39,494 bases of DNA from Clostridiales bacterium (GTDB lineage: Bacteria; Bacillota; Clostridia; Christensenellales; Borkfalkiaceae): NCBI GenBank assembly GCA_015069565.1, contig SVIJ01000008.1:1-39494 (forward strand), read 5' to 3'. The notes under the pieces are model-generated. The model saw only the letters and a list, made by a program, of their open reading frames with translations. It was not told the DNA's origin and ran no database searches. This document shows positions 24,469-33,377 of the stretch, piece by piece; position 1 is the first letter of the stretch; each line of letters begins with the position of its first letter. Position numbers and translations under genes: made by a program.

Positions 24469-25158
24469 ATGGCAAAAACCACGAAAAAAACACAAAACGA
24501 TAAGGGCATGTCCGCGTTGAAGGGACACTGGCTGTGGGGGGCGTTGGCGCTTTGCATCCTGCTGCTTATCGACCTACTGACGAAGGTGGGCGCAAAGGTC
24601 TACTTTGATACGCTCGGGGAAGCGAATATCGTTTTGATTCCGAACGTCTTAGAGCTCACCTACATCGAGAACCCTGGAATGGCGTTCAGCATGGGCGCGG
24701 ACGCGCCGACGCCTGCGAAGCTTGCCGTCGTAATCGGTACGGCGCTGATTATGCTGCTTGCCACTGTCTACTACTTAAAGGTGGACAAGCGACGTAGCTG
24801 GCTTCGCTGGTGCTTGGTGTTCGTTATCGCAGGCGGTGTAGGCAACCTGATCGACCGCGTACTGTTCAAGGTATGGCTCGAAGACGGCGGCGGTGTGCGC
24901 GATATGGTCTTGATGGATTTTAGCGTGTGGATTGAAGAATGGTTCAACGTTCCGCCCACGAATTTTATGGATTTTGGCGTTTGCAACTTTGCCGATTTCT
25001 TCATCGTCGGCGGTGCGATTGCGCTGCTGCTTGCATTCCTGTTTTTCGATGCGGACGCGTTTTTCCCCGTAGGCAAGTACAAGGCGCTTGCCAAGGAAGC
25101 GGAAGAAGCGGCGGAAGCAAAGCGCAAGGCAAAAGCGGAAGCCAAAAAGGCGGAATAA
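24469..25158 (+). CDS. lspA: Signal peptidase II with Ala/Lys/Glu-rich C-terminal extension
   Basis: ELTYIENPGMAFSM; VIAGGVGNLIDR; FGVCNFADFFIVGG. Confidence 0.93.
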   Translation: MAKTTKKTQNDKGMSALKGHWLWGALALCILLLIDLLTKVGAKVYFDTLGEANIVLIPNVLELTYIENPGMAFSMGADAPTPAKLAVVIGTALIMLLATVYYLKVDKRRSWLRWCLVFVIAGGVGNLIDRVLFKVWLEDGGGVRDMVLMDFSVWIEEWFNVPPTNFMDFGVCNFADFFIVGGAIALLLAFLFFDADAFFPVGKYKALAKEAEEAAEAKRKAKAEAKKAE

Positions 25159-25159
25159 T

Positions 25160-26104
25160 ATGGCGGCGGATACAAGGCTGTTTATCGCGGAGAGCGACTA
25201 CAAACGCTTGGATACTTTCCTTGCCGACCAAACGGACGAGTTCACCCGTTCTCGGATTAAAAAGCTAATTGAAGGGGGGCAGGTATCCGTTCAAGACAAG
25301 GTTGTGAAGAAAGCAGGGGAGAGCGTGAAGACGGGCGAAAGAGTGCTTGTTACCGTTCCCGAAGCGGTGGAATACTCGGTGAAGGCGGAAAATATCCCTA
25401 TCGAGATCGTCTATCAAGACGAAGATATTGCGGTGGTGAACAAGCCGCGCGGCATGACGGTACACGTCGGCAACGGCAACAGTGAAGGCACGCTTGTCAA
25501 CGCGCTGTTGTACGCACTCGACAGCCTAAGCGGCATCGGCGGCGTGTTGCGCCCGGGGATTGTTCACCGCATCGACAAGGACACAACGGGGCTTTTGGTG
25601 GTGGCAAAAAACGACAAGGCGCACGTTTCCTTGGCGGCGCAGATCGCGGAAAAGAGCGCGCGCCGCGTGTATTATGCACTCTTGGAAGGCAACGTCAAGG
25701 AAGAGCGCGGCAGGATTGTCACCGACATCGGTCGGCATCCGCAGGATCGCTTGAAGATGGCGGTTTTGCCCGACGGAATGGGCAAGCTCGCCGTCACCGA
25801 TTTTGAAGTGGTCACCCGATTTGGGACGGAGTTCACCCTTTGCAGGTTTATTTTGCAAACGGGCAGAACCCACCAAATCCGCGTGCACGCAAAGCACATG
25901 GGTCACCCCTGCGTGGGGGATCCCGTGTACGGATATAAGAAGCAAAAATACAAGCTTGAAGGGCAGCTTTTGCACGCGGCTGAGTTATCGCTCACCCACC
26001 CCAAAACGGGGGAGAGAATGACGTTCAACGCGCCCCTGCCCCCTGAATTTCAAGCGCTTTTGGAAAAGCTTAGCCGTCAATACGGCAACGAAATCAACCC
26101 TTAA
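25160..26104 (+). CDS. rluD: RluD-type 23S rRNA pseudouridine synthase
   Basis: S4-like N-terminus; LRPGIVHRIDKDTTGLLVVAKND; GRTHQIRVHAKHMGHPCVGDPVYG. Confidence 0.95.
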   Translation: MAADTRLFIAESDYKRLDTFLADQTDEFTRSRIKKLIEGGQVSVQDKVVKKAGESVKTGERVLVTVPEAVEYSVKAENIPIEIVYQDEDIAVVNKPRGMTVHVGNGNSEGTLVNALLYALDSLSGIGGVLRPGIVHRIDKDTTGLLVVAKNDKAHVSLAAQIAEKSARRVYYALLEGNVKEERGRIVTDIGRHPQDRLKMAVLPDGMGKLAVTDFEVVTRFGTEFTLCRFILQTGRTHQIRVHAKHMGHPCVGDPVYGYKKQKYKLEGQLLHAAELSLTHPKTGERMTFNAPLPPEFQALLEKLSRQYGNEINP

Positions 26105-26125
26105 AAGGACGCAAAGAGTACGGAT

Positions 26126-27448
26126 ATGCTGAAAATTACCAAGGTAAAACGGAATAGTATCGCCAAGGAGTTGGGGCTGGAAGTGGGCGACGTGATCGTC
26201 GCTTTCGACGGCTATCCGTGCGAAGACGAGCTCGATTATCTCTATTATGCGGACAAAGAGAGCTTTACGCTCACCGTGCGCGACGGACGTTCGGGAAAGG
26301 AAGTGACGGTGGATATTGAAAAGTATGAAGACGAAGATTTGGGCTTGGAGTTTGAGAAGAACACCGCCATTCGCACCTGCCGCAACGGCTGCGTCTTTTG
26401 CTTTGTCGATCAGATGCCCAAGGGGATGCGCGAGAGCCTGTACGTCAAGGACGACGACTACGGCATGAGCTTCACCTGCGGCAACTTTGTCACGCTCACC
26501 AACCTTTCGGACGAAGGCTTGGAGCGCATTTGCCGCTTGCACCTTTCGCCACTCTATATTTCCGTGCATACGATGAACGAAGAGCTGCGTTGCAAGCTTC
26601 TTCGCAACCGCTTTGCAGGGAAAATCGTTCGGCAAATCGAGCGGCTGGCACAGGCAGGGATTGAAATGCACTGCCAAGCGGTAATCGTACCGAATGAAAA
26701 CGACGGGGAAGATTTTGCTTCCACCGCAAGAAAGCTGTTTGCTTACTTTCCGCAGGTGCGCGATTTGGCGTGCGTGCCGACGGGCTTGACCAAATACCGC
26801 GACGGGCTGTATCCCATCTCGGACGTGGACGGGGAGTATGCGGCAAAATTCTTGGATTTGGTGGACGAGCTCAATCGAGAGTTCGGCGTAAACTTCGTCT
26901 TACCTGCCGACGAATATTTCGTCAAAGCAGGCAGGGATTTTAAGCCCGTAGAGTTCTACGGCGCGTTTGAACAGATAGAAAACGGCATAGGTATGACTTC
27001 GCTCTTTTTATCCGAAGTAAAGGACGCTTTGGATGAAATTTCGCAAAAGAATGGGGGCAGGTATGCGTTGAATAAACCAAAACGTAGCGTAATCGTGTGC
27101 GGCGTGAGCGCAAAGCAGGTGAACGAGCGTGTGGCAAAAGCCGCGCAGGACGCGGTGGAAGGCTTGCGCGTAGACGTGCTTGCCGTCGAAAACGAGTTTT
27201 TCGGGCATACGGTCACTTGCACGGGGCTATTGACAGGGGTGGATATGCTTGCCGCCCTTAGAAAGTATCTTGCAGAGAGCCCTTGCGACGAAGTGATTTT
27301 GGCAGGCAACACGATGAAGGAGTTTGAAGACGTGTTCCTTTGCGGAATGACGCTTGACGAGCTGAAAAAATCGCTTGTAGAGTACGGCGTGAAGGTGCGG
27401 ATCAACCGCGACGGCGGCGCTGGGCTTGTGGACGTTTTGGCAAAATAA
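26126..27448 (+). CDS. DUF512 / radical-SAM-like protein with N-terminal PDZ-like domain
   Basis: CRNGCVFCFVDQMPKGMRESLYVKDDDYGMSFTCGNFVTLTNL; VNFVLPADEYFVKAG. Confidence 0.93.
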   Translation: MLKITKVKRNSIAKELGLEVGDVIVAFDGYPCEDELDYLYYADKESFTLTVRDGRSGKEVTVDIEKYEDEDLGLEFEKNTAIRTCRNGCVFCFVDQMPKGMRESLYVKDDDYGMSFTCGNFVTLTNLSDEGLERICRLHLSPLYISVHTMNEELRCKLLRNRFAGKIVRQIERLAQAGIEMHCQAVIVPNENDGEDFASTARKLFAYFPQVRDLACVPTGLTKYRDGLYPISDVDGEYAAKFLDLVDELNREFGVNFVLPADEYFVKAGRDFKPVEFYGAFEQIENGIGMTSLFLSEVKDALDEISQKNGGRYALNKPKRSVIVCGVSAKQVNERVAKAAQDAVEGLRVDVLAVENEFFGHTVTCTGLLTGVDMLAALRKYLAESPCDEVILAGNTMKEFEDVFLCGMTLDELKKSLVEYGVKVRINRDGGAGLVDVLAK

Positions 27449-27469
27449 GAACAAGGAGTGTGAAGAAAG

Positions 27470-28783
27470 ATGGCAAATCCTTTGATCGCCCTGGTGGGGC
27501 GTCCCAACGTAGGAAAAAGTACGTTTTTTAATAAGGTGGCGGGAAGAAAAATCTCGATCACCGAAGATAGACCTGGGGTCACGCGCGACCGCTTGTACGC
27601 GGACGCGGCTTGGCGGGGTAGAAGCTTCACGATGGTGGATACGGGCGGTATCGAGCTCAAATCGGAAGATGTGATGTGGAAGGAAATAGCAAAGCAGGCG
27701 GAAGTGGCAATCGACACCGCAGACGTTATCCTGTTTTTCACCGATGGCAGGGAAGGCTTGCATCCGTCCGATTACGACGTCGCGGACATTTTGCGCCGTT
27801 CGAAAAAGCCAGTTATTTTGGTCGTGAATAAGATTGATAACTATTCGCCTGAAAAGGTGTTCGAGTTTTATTCCTTGGGGCTTGGCGAGCCGTTTGCGGT
27901 TTCGGCGGAGCACTCTACGGGCATCGGAGACGTCTTGGACGAAGCGATGGTATATTTCCCCGATGGGGAAGAAGAGAAAATCCCGTCCTTGAAAATTGCA
28001 GTCGTCGGCAAGCCGAATGCGGGCAAATCGAGCCTTGTCAATCGCTTGCTTGGGAGTGAGAGAAGTATCGTCACCCCCATGGCAGGTACGACGCGAGATG
28101 CAATCGACACCCTGTTTATGCGTGGGGATAAGGCGTATACGATCATCGACACGGCAGGGATCAGAAAGAAGAAAAACGTGGACGACGACGTGGAATATTA
28201 CAGCAATATGCGCGCCTTTGACGCGGTGCGCCGCAGTGACGTTTGCTTGCTTGTGGTCGATTCGGAAGAAGGGCTCACCGAGCAGGACGTGAAGATCATC
28301 GGCTACGTGCACGAGCAGGGCAAGCCGTCCGTGATCGTGATGAATAAGTGGGATTTGATCGAAAAGGACACCCACACCGTCAATCGGTTTGAAGCGCAGC
28401 TTCAAGAGGACTTGAAGTTCATGGACTATTACAAGTCCATCTACATTTCGGCAAAGACGGGTCAGCGCGTGGAAAAGATTTTGGCGGCGGCGGAAGAAGT
28501 GTACGCGAATGCGAATTTCCGCATTTCGACGGGCGCGCTCAACGATCTCATATCCGACGCGGTGCGTATGCAAGAGCCGCCTTCCTACAACGGCAGGCGT
28601 ATGCGCGTGTATTTCTCGCAACAGGTTGGCGTTTGTCCGCCGCTTTTTGTGCTCCACGTCAACTCGGAAGACTTGCTCCATTTCTCGTACGCGCGGTACT
28701 TGGAAAACACCATTCGTAAAGCGTATGATTTTACGGGTACGCCGATTAAAATTGTCGTTCGCGAAAAGAAGGATGAAGAGTAA
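27470..28783 (+). CDS. der: Ribosome biogenesis GTPase Der
   Basis: Two GTPase domains (GRPNVGKST, GKPNAGKSS) with KH-like C-terminus. Confidence 0.97.
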   Translation: MANPLIALVGRPNVGKSTFFNKVAGRKISITEDRPGVTRDRLYADAAWRGRSFTMVDTGGIELKSEDVMWKEIAKQAEVAIDTADVILFFTDGREGLHPSDYDVADILRRSKKPVILVVNKIDNYSPEKVFEFYSLGLGEPFAVSAEHSTGIGDVLDEAMVYFPDGEEEKIPSLKIAVVGKPNAGKSSLVNRLLGSERSIVTPMAGTTRDAIDTLFMRGDKAYTIIDTAGIRKKKNVDDDVEYYSNMRAFDAVRRSDVCLLVVDSEEGLTEQDVKIIGYVHEQGKPSVIVMNKWDLIEKDTHTVNRFEAQLQEDLKFMDYYKSIYISAKTGQRVEKILAAAEEVYANANFRISTGALNDLISDAVRMQEPPSYNGRRMRVYFSQQVGVCPPLFVLHVNSEDLLHFSYARYLENTIRKAYDFTGTPIKIVVREKKDEE

Positions 28784-28786
28784 TCT

Positions 28787-29530
28787 ATGGCAGATTTTAA
28801 CCTTTCTCAAAACTGGTGGCAATTCGTTTTAATTGCACTCATCGCGTACCTGGTAGGGTGTATTTCCTTTGCAAGGATCTTTTCAAGGATGAAAAACAAG
28901 GACGTTTCCAAGCTGGGGAGCGGCAACCCTGGCGCGATGAACATGATTCGAAACTTCGGGCCCGTGCTTGGTTTTTTGACCTTCTTTTTTGACGCGATCA
29001 AGGCAGGCGGACCTGCGGTGCTGGTGTACTTTTTGTACAATAGCGGCTTTTACGTTGCGGGCGAGATTTCAGGCTACGTCTTTGCAGGGACGGTGTTCCC
29101 TGTCGGCTGCTTTGCGGCGTTCCTTTGCGGCGCGTGCGCGGTGCTTGGGCACGTATTCCCGATTCTTTCGGGCTTTAAGGGCGGCAAGGGTATCTCGTCG
29201 GGGGTTGGGCTCTTTTGGCTGATGCTCGGCTTAGGCAATCCTTGGTTTTGGCTGATCGGGCTGGGTGTGATTCTCACGTGGCCTGTGGTAATTCAGTTGA
29301 CGAAGGCAGGCTCGGTGTGTACGCTCACCTATTTGGCAGGCTTTGGCGTTTGGACGGTAGGAACGCTCTTTTCGGCATTCGGGTCTGGGAATATTTGGGT
29401 TTCGTTCACGGTGGCGTGTGTGTTTTTTGTGGTTGGGCTTTCATGGATTGCGCACTATAAGAACATTCGTTGCTTGCTGTCGGGCGAAGAGCATCAAACG
29501 GTTTTGATAAAATCGAAGAAAAAAGATTAA
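28787..29530 (+). CDS. plsY: Glycerol-3-phosphate acyltransferase PlsY
   Basis: LGSGNPGAMNMIRNFG; GHVFPILSGFKGGKGISSG. Confidence 0.95.
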   Translation: MADFNLSQNWWQFVLIALIAYLVGCISFARIFSRMKNKDVSKLGSGNPGAMNMIRNFGPVLGFLTFFFDAIKAGGPAVLVYFLYNSGFYVAGEISGYVFAGTVFPVGCFAAFLCGACAVLGHVFPILSGFKGGKGISSGVGLFWLMLGLGNPWFWLIGLGVILTWPVVIQLTKAGSVCTLTYLAGFGVWTVGTLFSAFGSGNIWVSFTVACVFFVVGLSWIAHYKNIRCLLSGEEHQTVLIKSKKKD

Positions 29531-29582
29531 AAAACAAAAAAAGTGTGTATACTATAATATGTGTAAGGTATACGCACAAAAT

Positions 29583-29945
29583 GGGGGTGCACCGGGTTCG
29601 ATTGCCGGTGAGCGAAAAGATAAGCATACCGTAGACGGAGTGACTACGATAAAACATTCCACCTAAATTTAAATGCAGATAACAATGCATACGCTCTTGC
29701 AGCGTAAACTCGTTTTTTAACGAAACGTCGCGCCTGATTTATCCGTCGGTTGGGGTCGCGGCGTCATCCAGACGGAAAACTCCTTAGGGGATCTGGTAGT
29801 GTTTTTTAAGGAGTATTCAGCTACCTGCGTACTGCAAAGCGTGTTCATCCGCGTTGCAGGAATAAGAAAAGTAGACGAACTAAGTATGTAGAAAGTTTTT
29901 TGGCAGCCGAGTAAGACGTGGGTTCAATTCCCACCACCTCCACCA
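29583..29945 (+). ncRNA. ssrA: tmRNA
   Basis: GGGGGTG/CACCTCC acceptor, T-arm GTGGG-TTCAATT-CCCAC, 3' ACCA; tag reading frame ends ADNNAYALAA*. Confidence 0.95.
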
Positions 29946-29950
29946 AAAGG

Positions 29951-29978
29951 AGAAAACCGCCGAGAGGCGGTTTTTCTT
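29951..29978 (+). terminator. Rho-independent terminator of ssrA
   Basis: AAAACCGCCgagaGGCGGTTTTTC. Confidence 0.85.
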
Positions 29979-30059
29979 TTTGGGAGATTGCGCGTACGTG
30001 GTGGGGATTGAGAGTACGAGCCGTTTTTTGCTGAATGGTTTCCCTTATTTCTTGGAATA

Positions 30060-30088
30060 TTGACATTTCCATCAAATCGTGCTAAAAT
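30060..30088 (+). promoter_or_regulatory. Sigma-A type promoter
   Basis: TTGACA-N17-TAAAAT. Confidence 0.75.
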
Positions 30089-30109
30089 CAATAGTATGAA
30101 AGAAAAAGT

Positions 30110-30208
30110 ATGCTTAGGGACTTTGTAAAAGCGGTTGTGGATAGACTGTTAGAAAGCGAGCATCCCACTCATAAAAATATAATTCTAACGGGTATATACA
30201 CGAAATGA
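30110..30208 (+). CDS. Possible 32-aa small ORF (MLRDFVKAVVDRLLESEHPTHKNIILTGIYTK)
   Basis: Between the promoter at 30060 and the nuclease gene. Confidence 0.35.
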   Translation: MLRDFVKAVVDRLLESEHPTHKNIILTGIYTK

Positions 30209-30223
30209 TAGCAGGGGGACGGA

Positions 30224-31105
30224 ATGAAAACAGCGCTTGACTTGGCGATAAAATGGAAGGAAAAAGGGACGCTTGACGGCGGTTTTGTTTTAGGTGACCG
30301 TCTTTACGAGCGGTATATGGACAACGAAGCGTGGCAGGCGTTTTTGCAAGAAATGCAAGAGCGCTACCCTGCGGCGTATGCGGCGTTTGCGAGCGGCGAC
30401 GGCAACGAGCTGGGGCTGAAAGCATCCAAAGCGCCCCCGAAGATGGCTTGCTACGGCTCGTCTAGCCGTATGCTATACCTGCTCGCAAGGGAAATGGACG
30501 GATTTTCTTTTGAACGACAGTTCCCTACGACGATCGGGGTGGGTAAAGCGAACCTAGATGGCTACGCGGAAACGGCGGATGCGCGCGTGTTTGTGGAAGC
30601 AAAATGCCACGAGCCGTATGACGGAAAAGCGGCTACGCCCAGTGTAAAATACGCACAGCTATACGAATATTTGACCGCCCCCGACTTCGGAATGCGTTGG
30701 GAGAATACTCCCCTTGGAAACGGTACGATGCGGACGGTTGTCTACGCGCAAGAAAAAAGGATTGCATATTTTGACGTAAAGCAAATGGTTTGCCATCTTT
30801 TGGGGATTGCCGCCGACTGGCTGCGCGCGCCAAATACGAAGAATATCCGCTTTATCTATCTGCTGTTTAATCCAGGTTTTCTCTCTCTTCCGCAAGGGAA
30901 AAAGTCGGAAGAAATTCAAAAAAGATATAGGCAGGTATGCGATGAGTGTAATTCCATACCATTTGGCACGCTGTTTTTGAACGTATTGAAATACCTGCGC
31001 TATTCAAGCGGAATCGGGGACGTATCCTTGCAAGATATAGAAGACGTAAGCAAGCGTTTTTCCTTTGCCTTGCAAGATCAGGCTTCCTTTCATTCATTTG
31101 TGTGA
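30224..31105 (+). CDS. Putative PD-(D/E)XK nuclease (PGN_0703-like restriction-endonuclease-like protein)
   Basis: ANLDGYAETADARVFVEAKCHE, i.e. a D...ExK pattern; AGCAGGGGG RBS. Confidence 0.65.
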   Translation: MKTALDLAIKWKEKGTLDGGFVLGDRLYERYMDNEAWQAFLQEMQERYPAAYAAFASGDGNELGLKASKAPPKMACYGSSSRMLYLLAREMDGFSFERQFPTTIGVGKANLDGYAETADARVFVEAKCHEPYDGKAATPSVKYAQLYEYLTAPDFGMRWENTPLGNGTMRTVVYAQEKRIAYFDVKQMVCHLLGIAADWLRAPNTKNIRFIYLLFNPGFLSLPQGKKSEEIQKRYRQVCDECNSIPFGTLFLNVLKYLRYSSGIGDVSLQDIEDVSKRFSFALQDQASFHSFV

Positions 31106-31117
31106 AAGGGTTAAATA

Positions 31118-31156
31118 AAAAAGGCTTGTGGAGTGGATTCTCCGCAAGCCTTTTGG
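31118..31156. terminator. Bidirectional terminator between convergent genes
   Basis: AAAAAGGCTTGTGGAG-tggatt-CTCCGCAAGCCTTTT. Confidence 0.8.
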
Positions 31157-31170
31157 TTTTAGATATTCAA

Positions 31171-32892
31171 TTATTCGATAGTACCGTCGGAGCAAATGAT
31201 TGTGATCGGCGTCGAAGAATCATGCCAGCGATCCGCTTTTCTGACGCTTTCCCACTCAGCCATAGTGCCTTCAAAGTTCAGCGTTGCCAACGTCTTGCAG
31301 TTATAGAAGGCGCCGTCATCAATATAAGTAATGCTACGGGGCAGAGTGATAGAAGTGAAGGGGCATTTTTGGAAAGCAAGACGCCCGATGCCCGTGATGC
31401 CATCGTGAATGGTCAAGGTCGTCAAAGCCTCGCACATAGAGAATGTGGAAGGAGAAATCTTCGTCACTTTTGCGGGAATGGTAAGCTCCGTCAACGATTT
31501 ACATCCGTCGAAGGCGGATGTGCCGATGTACCATGCGTTCGTAGGCAGGGTGAGTTCCTTCAATGCGGTGCAAGACTGGAATGCGCAGTTGGGAATCAAT
31601 TCGATGCCTTCGGGCACGACCATACGTTCAAGATAAGAGCAATACTGGAAGGCTTTTTCGCCCATGAACTTGCAGTTTGCGTTTATAGTAGCTCTTTCTA
31701 CGTATTGCGAAACTGCGCCTACCAAGTACATATAGGGGTTGTTTTCGCTTCCGATATATCTTGCGCCCGATTCGTCTTTGGTCACCAAATCGTTGCACCC
31801 TTCAAATGCCTGCGGGCTGGCAAGTCTACAATCTTTGTCGATCACCACCTGATTGGTGACTTCCTTAAACTCCGCGCGCAATAAATACAAATAGGGCTCT
31901 GCGTCGTTGCCCAGGTAAGCAAGCGCATTTTTTACGCGTCCTTCCAGTTCAAAGCATTCGGTAAACGCGTATTCGCCGATTCTTTCCACGCTGCTGGGAA
32001 TGTTCGCCCAAGTGATATATCCGCAGTTGTGGAAGGCGTATTCCTTGATTTCCGTCACGCCATCTGGAATTTCCAACTGAATGATTTCTTCGTCGTTTAA
32101 GTAAAGCGCCTTAGCGGGGAAGGAATCCATGATCTCTTTAAGGCCGTCGATTTCGCACCAAGCGGCAAGGTCGACGATATTGATAGTGGTCAAGATGCCC
32201 TTTACTATGTAAAACGCTTCTTCTTCGATGCGCTTCACGCCTGAGCCGATGGTAATGCTAAATAGCGATTCACAGTTTGCAAAGGCAAGTCTGGGGATAG
32301 TTTCTAAGCCGTTTCCAAGAACGACGCTGGACAGGCTAGGACAGCCGTGGAAAGCTTCTCTCCCGAGCGAAGTCAAGCTGTCGGGAAGGGTGACCGTTTT
32401 CAAGTTGGAACAACCGCTAAACGCGGCATAGCCGATCACTTGTACGTTTTTGCCGATGGTGACGCTTTCCAAGCTGGAGCCGCAGAATGCTTGCTCTTCA
32501 ATAATATCCACGGTGTCGGAAATCACCGCACTCTTTAAGGAATAGCACGAAGCAAAAGCGACTCTGCCGATTACGTCGATGGAGTCGGGGAGCGTAAGGC
32601 TCGTGATTTTCGAGTCTTGGAATGCGCCGGGCGCAATCTCGCGGACGGGGAGTTCGTTGAACTTCGCAGGGATTTCCAGCTCCAAATTGCAGTTCGGGCT
32701 TTGCACAACGATATAGTACAGTCCGTTGTCGCTCAGCTCAAAATTGAGCCCCGTAGCTTCATCGAAGGTCTTTACCGATTCTTCGGGGGTGGACGAGCCA
32801 GTATCGCCGCCTTGACAGCCCACGAGCGCGATGGAGCAGCTGATCATAGCTCCCGCAAGCAGGGCGGTGAGCAGTTTTGTGCGTTTTTTCAT
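31171..32892 (-). CDS. BspA-like leucine-rich-repeat (LRR_5) lipoprotein
   Basis: MKKRTKLLTALLAGAMISCSIALVGC lipobox; repeated F.GC..L..V.IP motifs; GGAGGATAT RBS. Confidence 0.9.
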   Translation of the reverse strand: MKKRTKLLTALLAGAMISCSIALVGCQGGDTGSSTPEESVKTFDEATGLNFELSDNGLYYIVVQSPNCNLELEIPAKFNELPVREIAPGAFQDSKITSLTLPDSIDVIGRVAFASCYSLKSAVISDTVDIIEEQAFCGSSLESVTIGKNVQVIGYAAFSGCSNLKTVTLPDSLTSLGREAFHGCPSLSSVVLGNGLETIPRLAFANCESLFSITIGSGVKRIEEEAFYIVKGILTTINIVDLAAWCEIDGLKEIMDSFPAKALYLNDEEIIQLEIPDGVTEIKEYAFHNCGYITWANIPSSVERIGEYAFTECFELEGRVKNALAYLGNDAEPYLYLLRAEFKEVTNQVVIDKDCRLASPQAFEGCNDLVTKDESGARYIGSENNPYMYLVGAVSQYVERATINANCKFMGEKAFQYCSYLERMVVPEGIELIPNCAFQSCTALKELTLPTNAWYIGTSAFDGCKSLTELTIPAKVTKISPSTFSMCEALTTLTIHDGITGIGRLAFQKCPFTSITLPRSITYIDDGAFYNCKTLATLNFEGTMAEWESVRKADRWHDSSTPITIICSDGTIE

Positions 32893-33010
32893 AATATATC
32901 CTCCATACAAAAATTGCGTATATCGTGCATACAATATAAGTATACCACGAAAAGGACGGAATGTCAATATGCAAATTCATTTTTTTATATCGTCTATTTT
33001 TAATGAAAAG

Positions 33011-33048
33011 TAGGGGGCAGGTACGCGATGAACGCATACCTGCCCCTA
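33011..33048. repeat. Full palindromic GGGGCAGGTAYGCG element
   Basis: TAGGGGGCAGGTACGCG-ATGAA-CGCATACCTGCCCCTA. Confidence 0.8.
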
Positions 33049-33110
33049 TGCTTTCATACTTTTTCCGCTTGTCGCATATACTAAACAAAAACAAATTTGG
33101 AGAGAGAAAA

Positions 33111-33377
33111 ATGCGGCTGTACGACGAGATTGCGCAAAGTGAAGGGTTTTCGGCGTTTGCAGGGGCAAGAGCGCTGTTTTTGCCGATGCGGGCGGTGTAC
33201 TTGGAAGGGGTGAAGGCGCTGGGGGATTTTGCCCCTGAAAAGGTGGTGGTTTGCTTTCCGCATTGTCTGGTGGCGGTGGAAGGGGAAGAGCTTTCGATTG
33301 CCAAGTACTTGGACGGGGACTTGTGCATCGTCGGGAAGCCGCGCTCCCTTTCCGTCTTAGATGGGGGTAGGGAGTGA
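33111..33377 (+). CDS. yqfC: Sporulation protein YqfC (YabP/YqfC family)
   Basis: MRLYDEIAQSEGF... VEGEELSIAKYLDGDLCIVGKPRSLSV; directly upstream of yqfD and phoH. Confidence 0.8.
   Translation: MRLYDEIAQSEGFSAFAGARALFLPMRAVYLEGVKALGDFAPEKVVVCFPHCLVAVEGEELSIAKYLDGDLCIVGKPRSLSVLDGGRE

Noticed and set aside
26020-26055. Minus-strand GGGGGCAGGGGCGCGTTGAACG in rluD as a copy of the dispersed palindrome
   Set aside because: It encodes MTFNAPLPPEF, a segment typical of RluD C-termini, so the resemblance may be coincidence. It is also a caution for the weaker coding half-sites (25274, 19523, 30929).
27227-28822. 531-aa minus-strand ORF
   Set aside because: Antisense to DUF512 and der; no plausible domain.
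29845-30075. Minus-strand ORF containing VVGIEPTSYSAAKK
   Set aside because: Antisense translation of the tmRNA 3' end.
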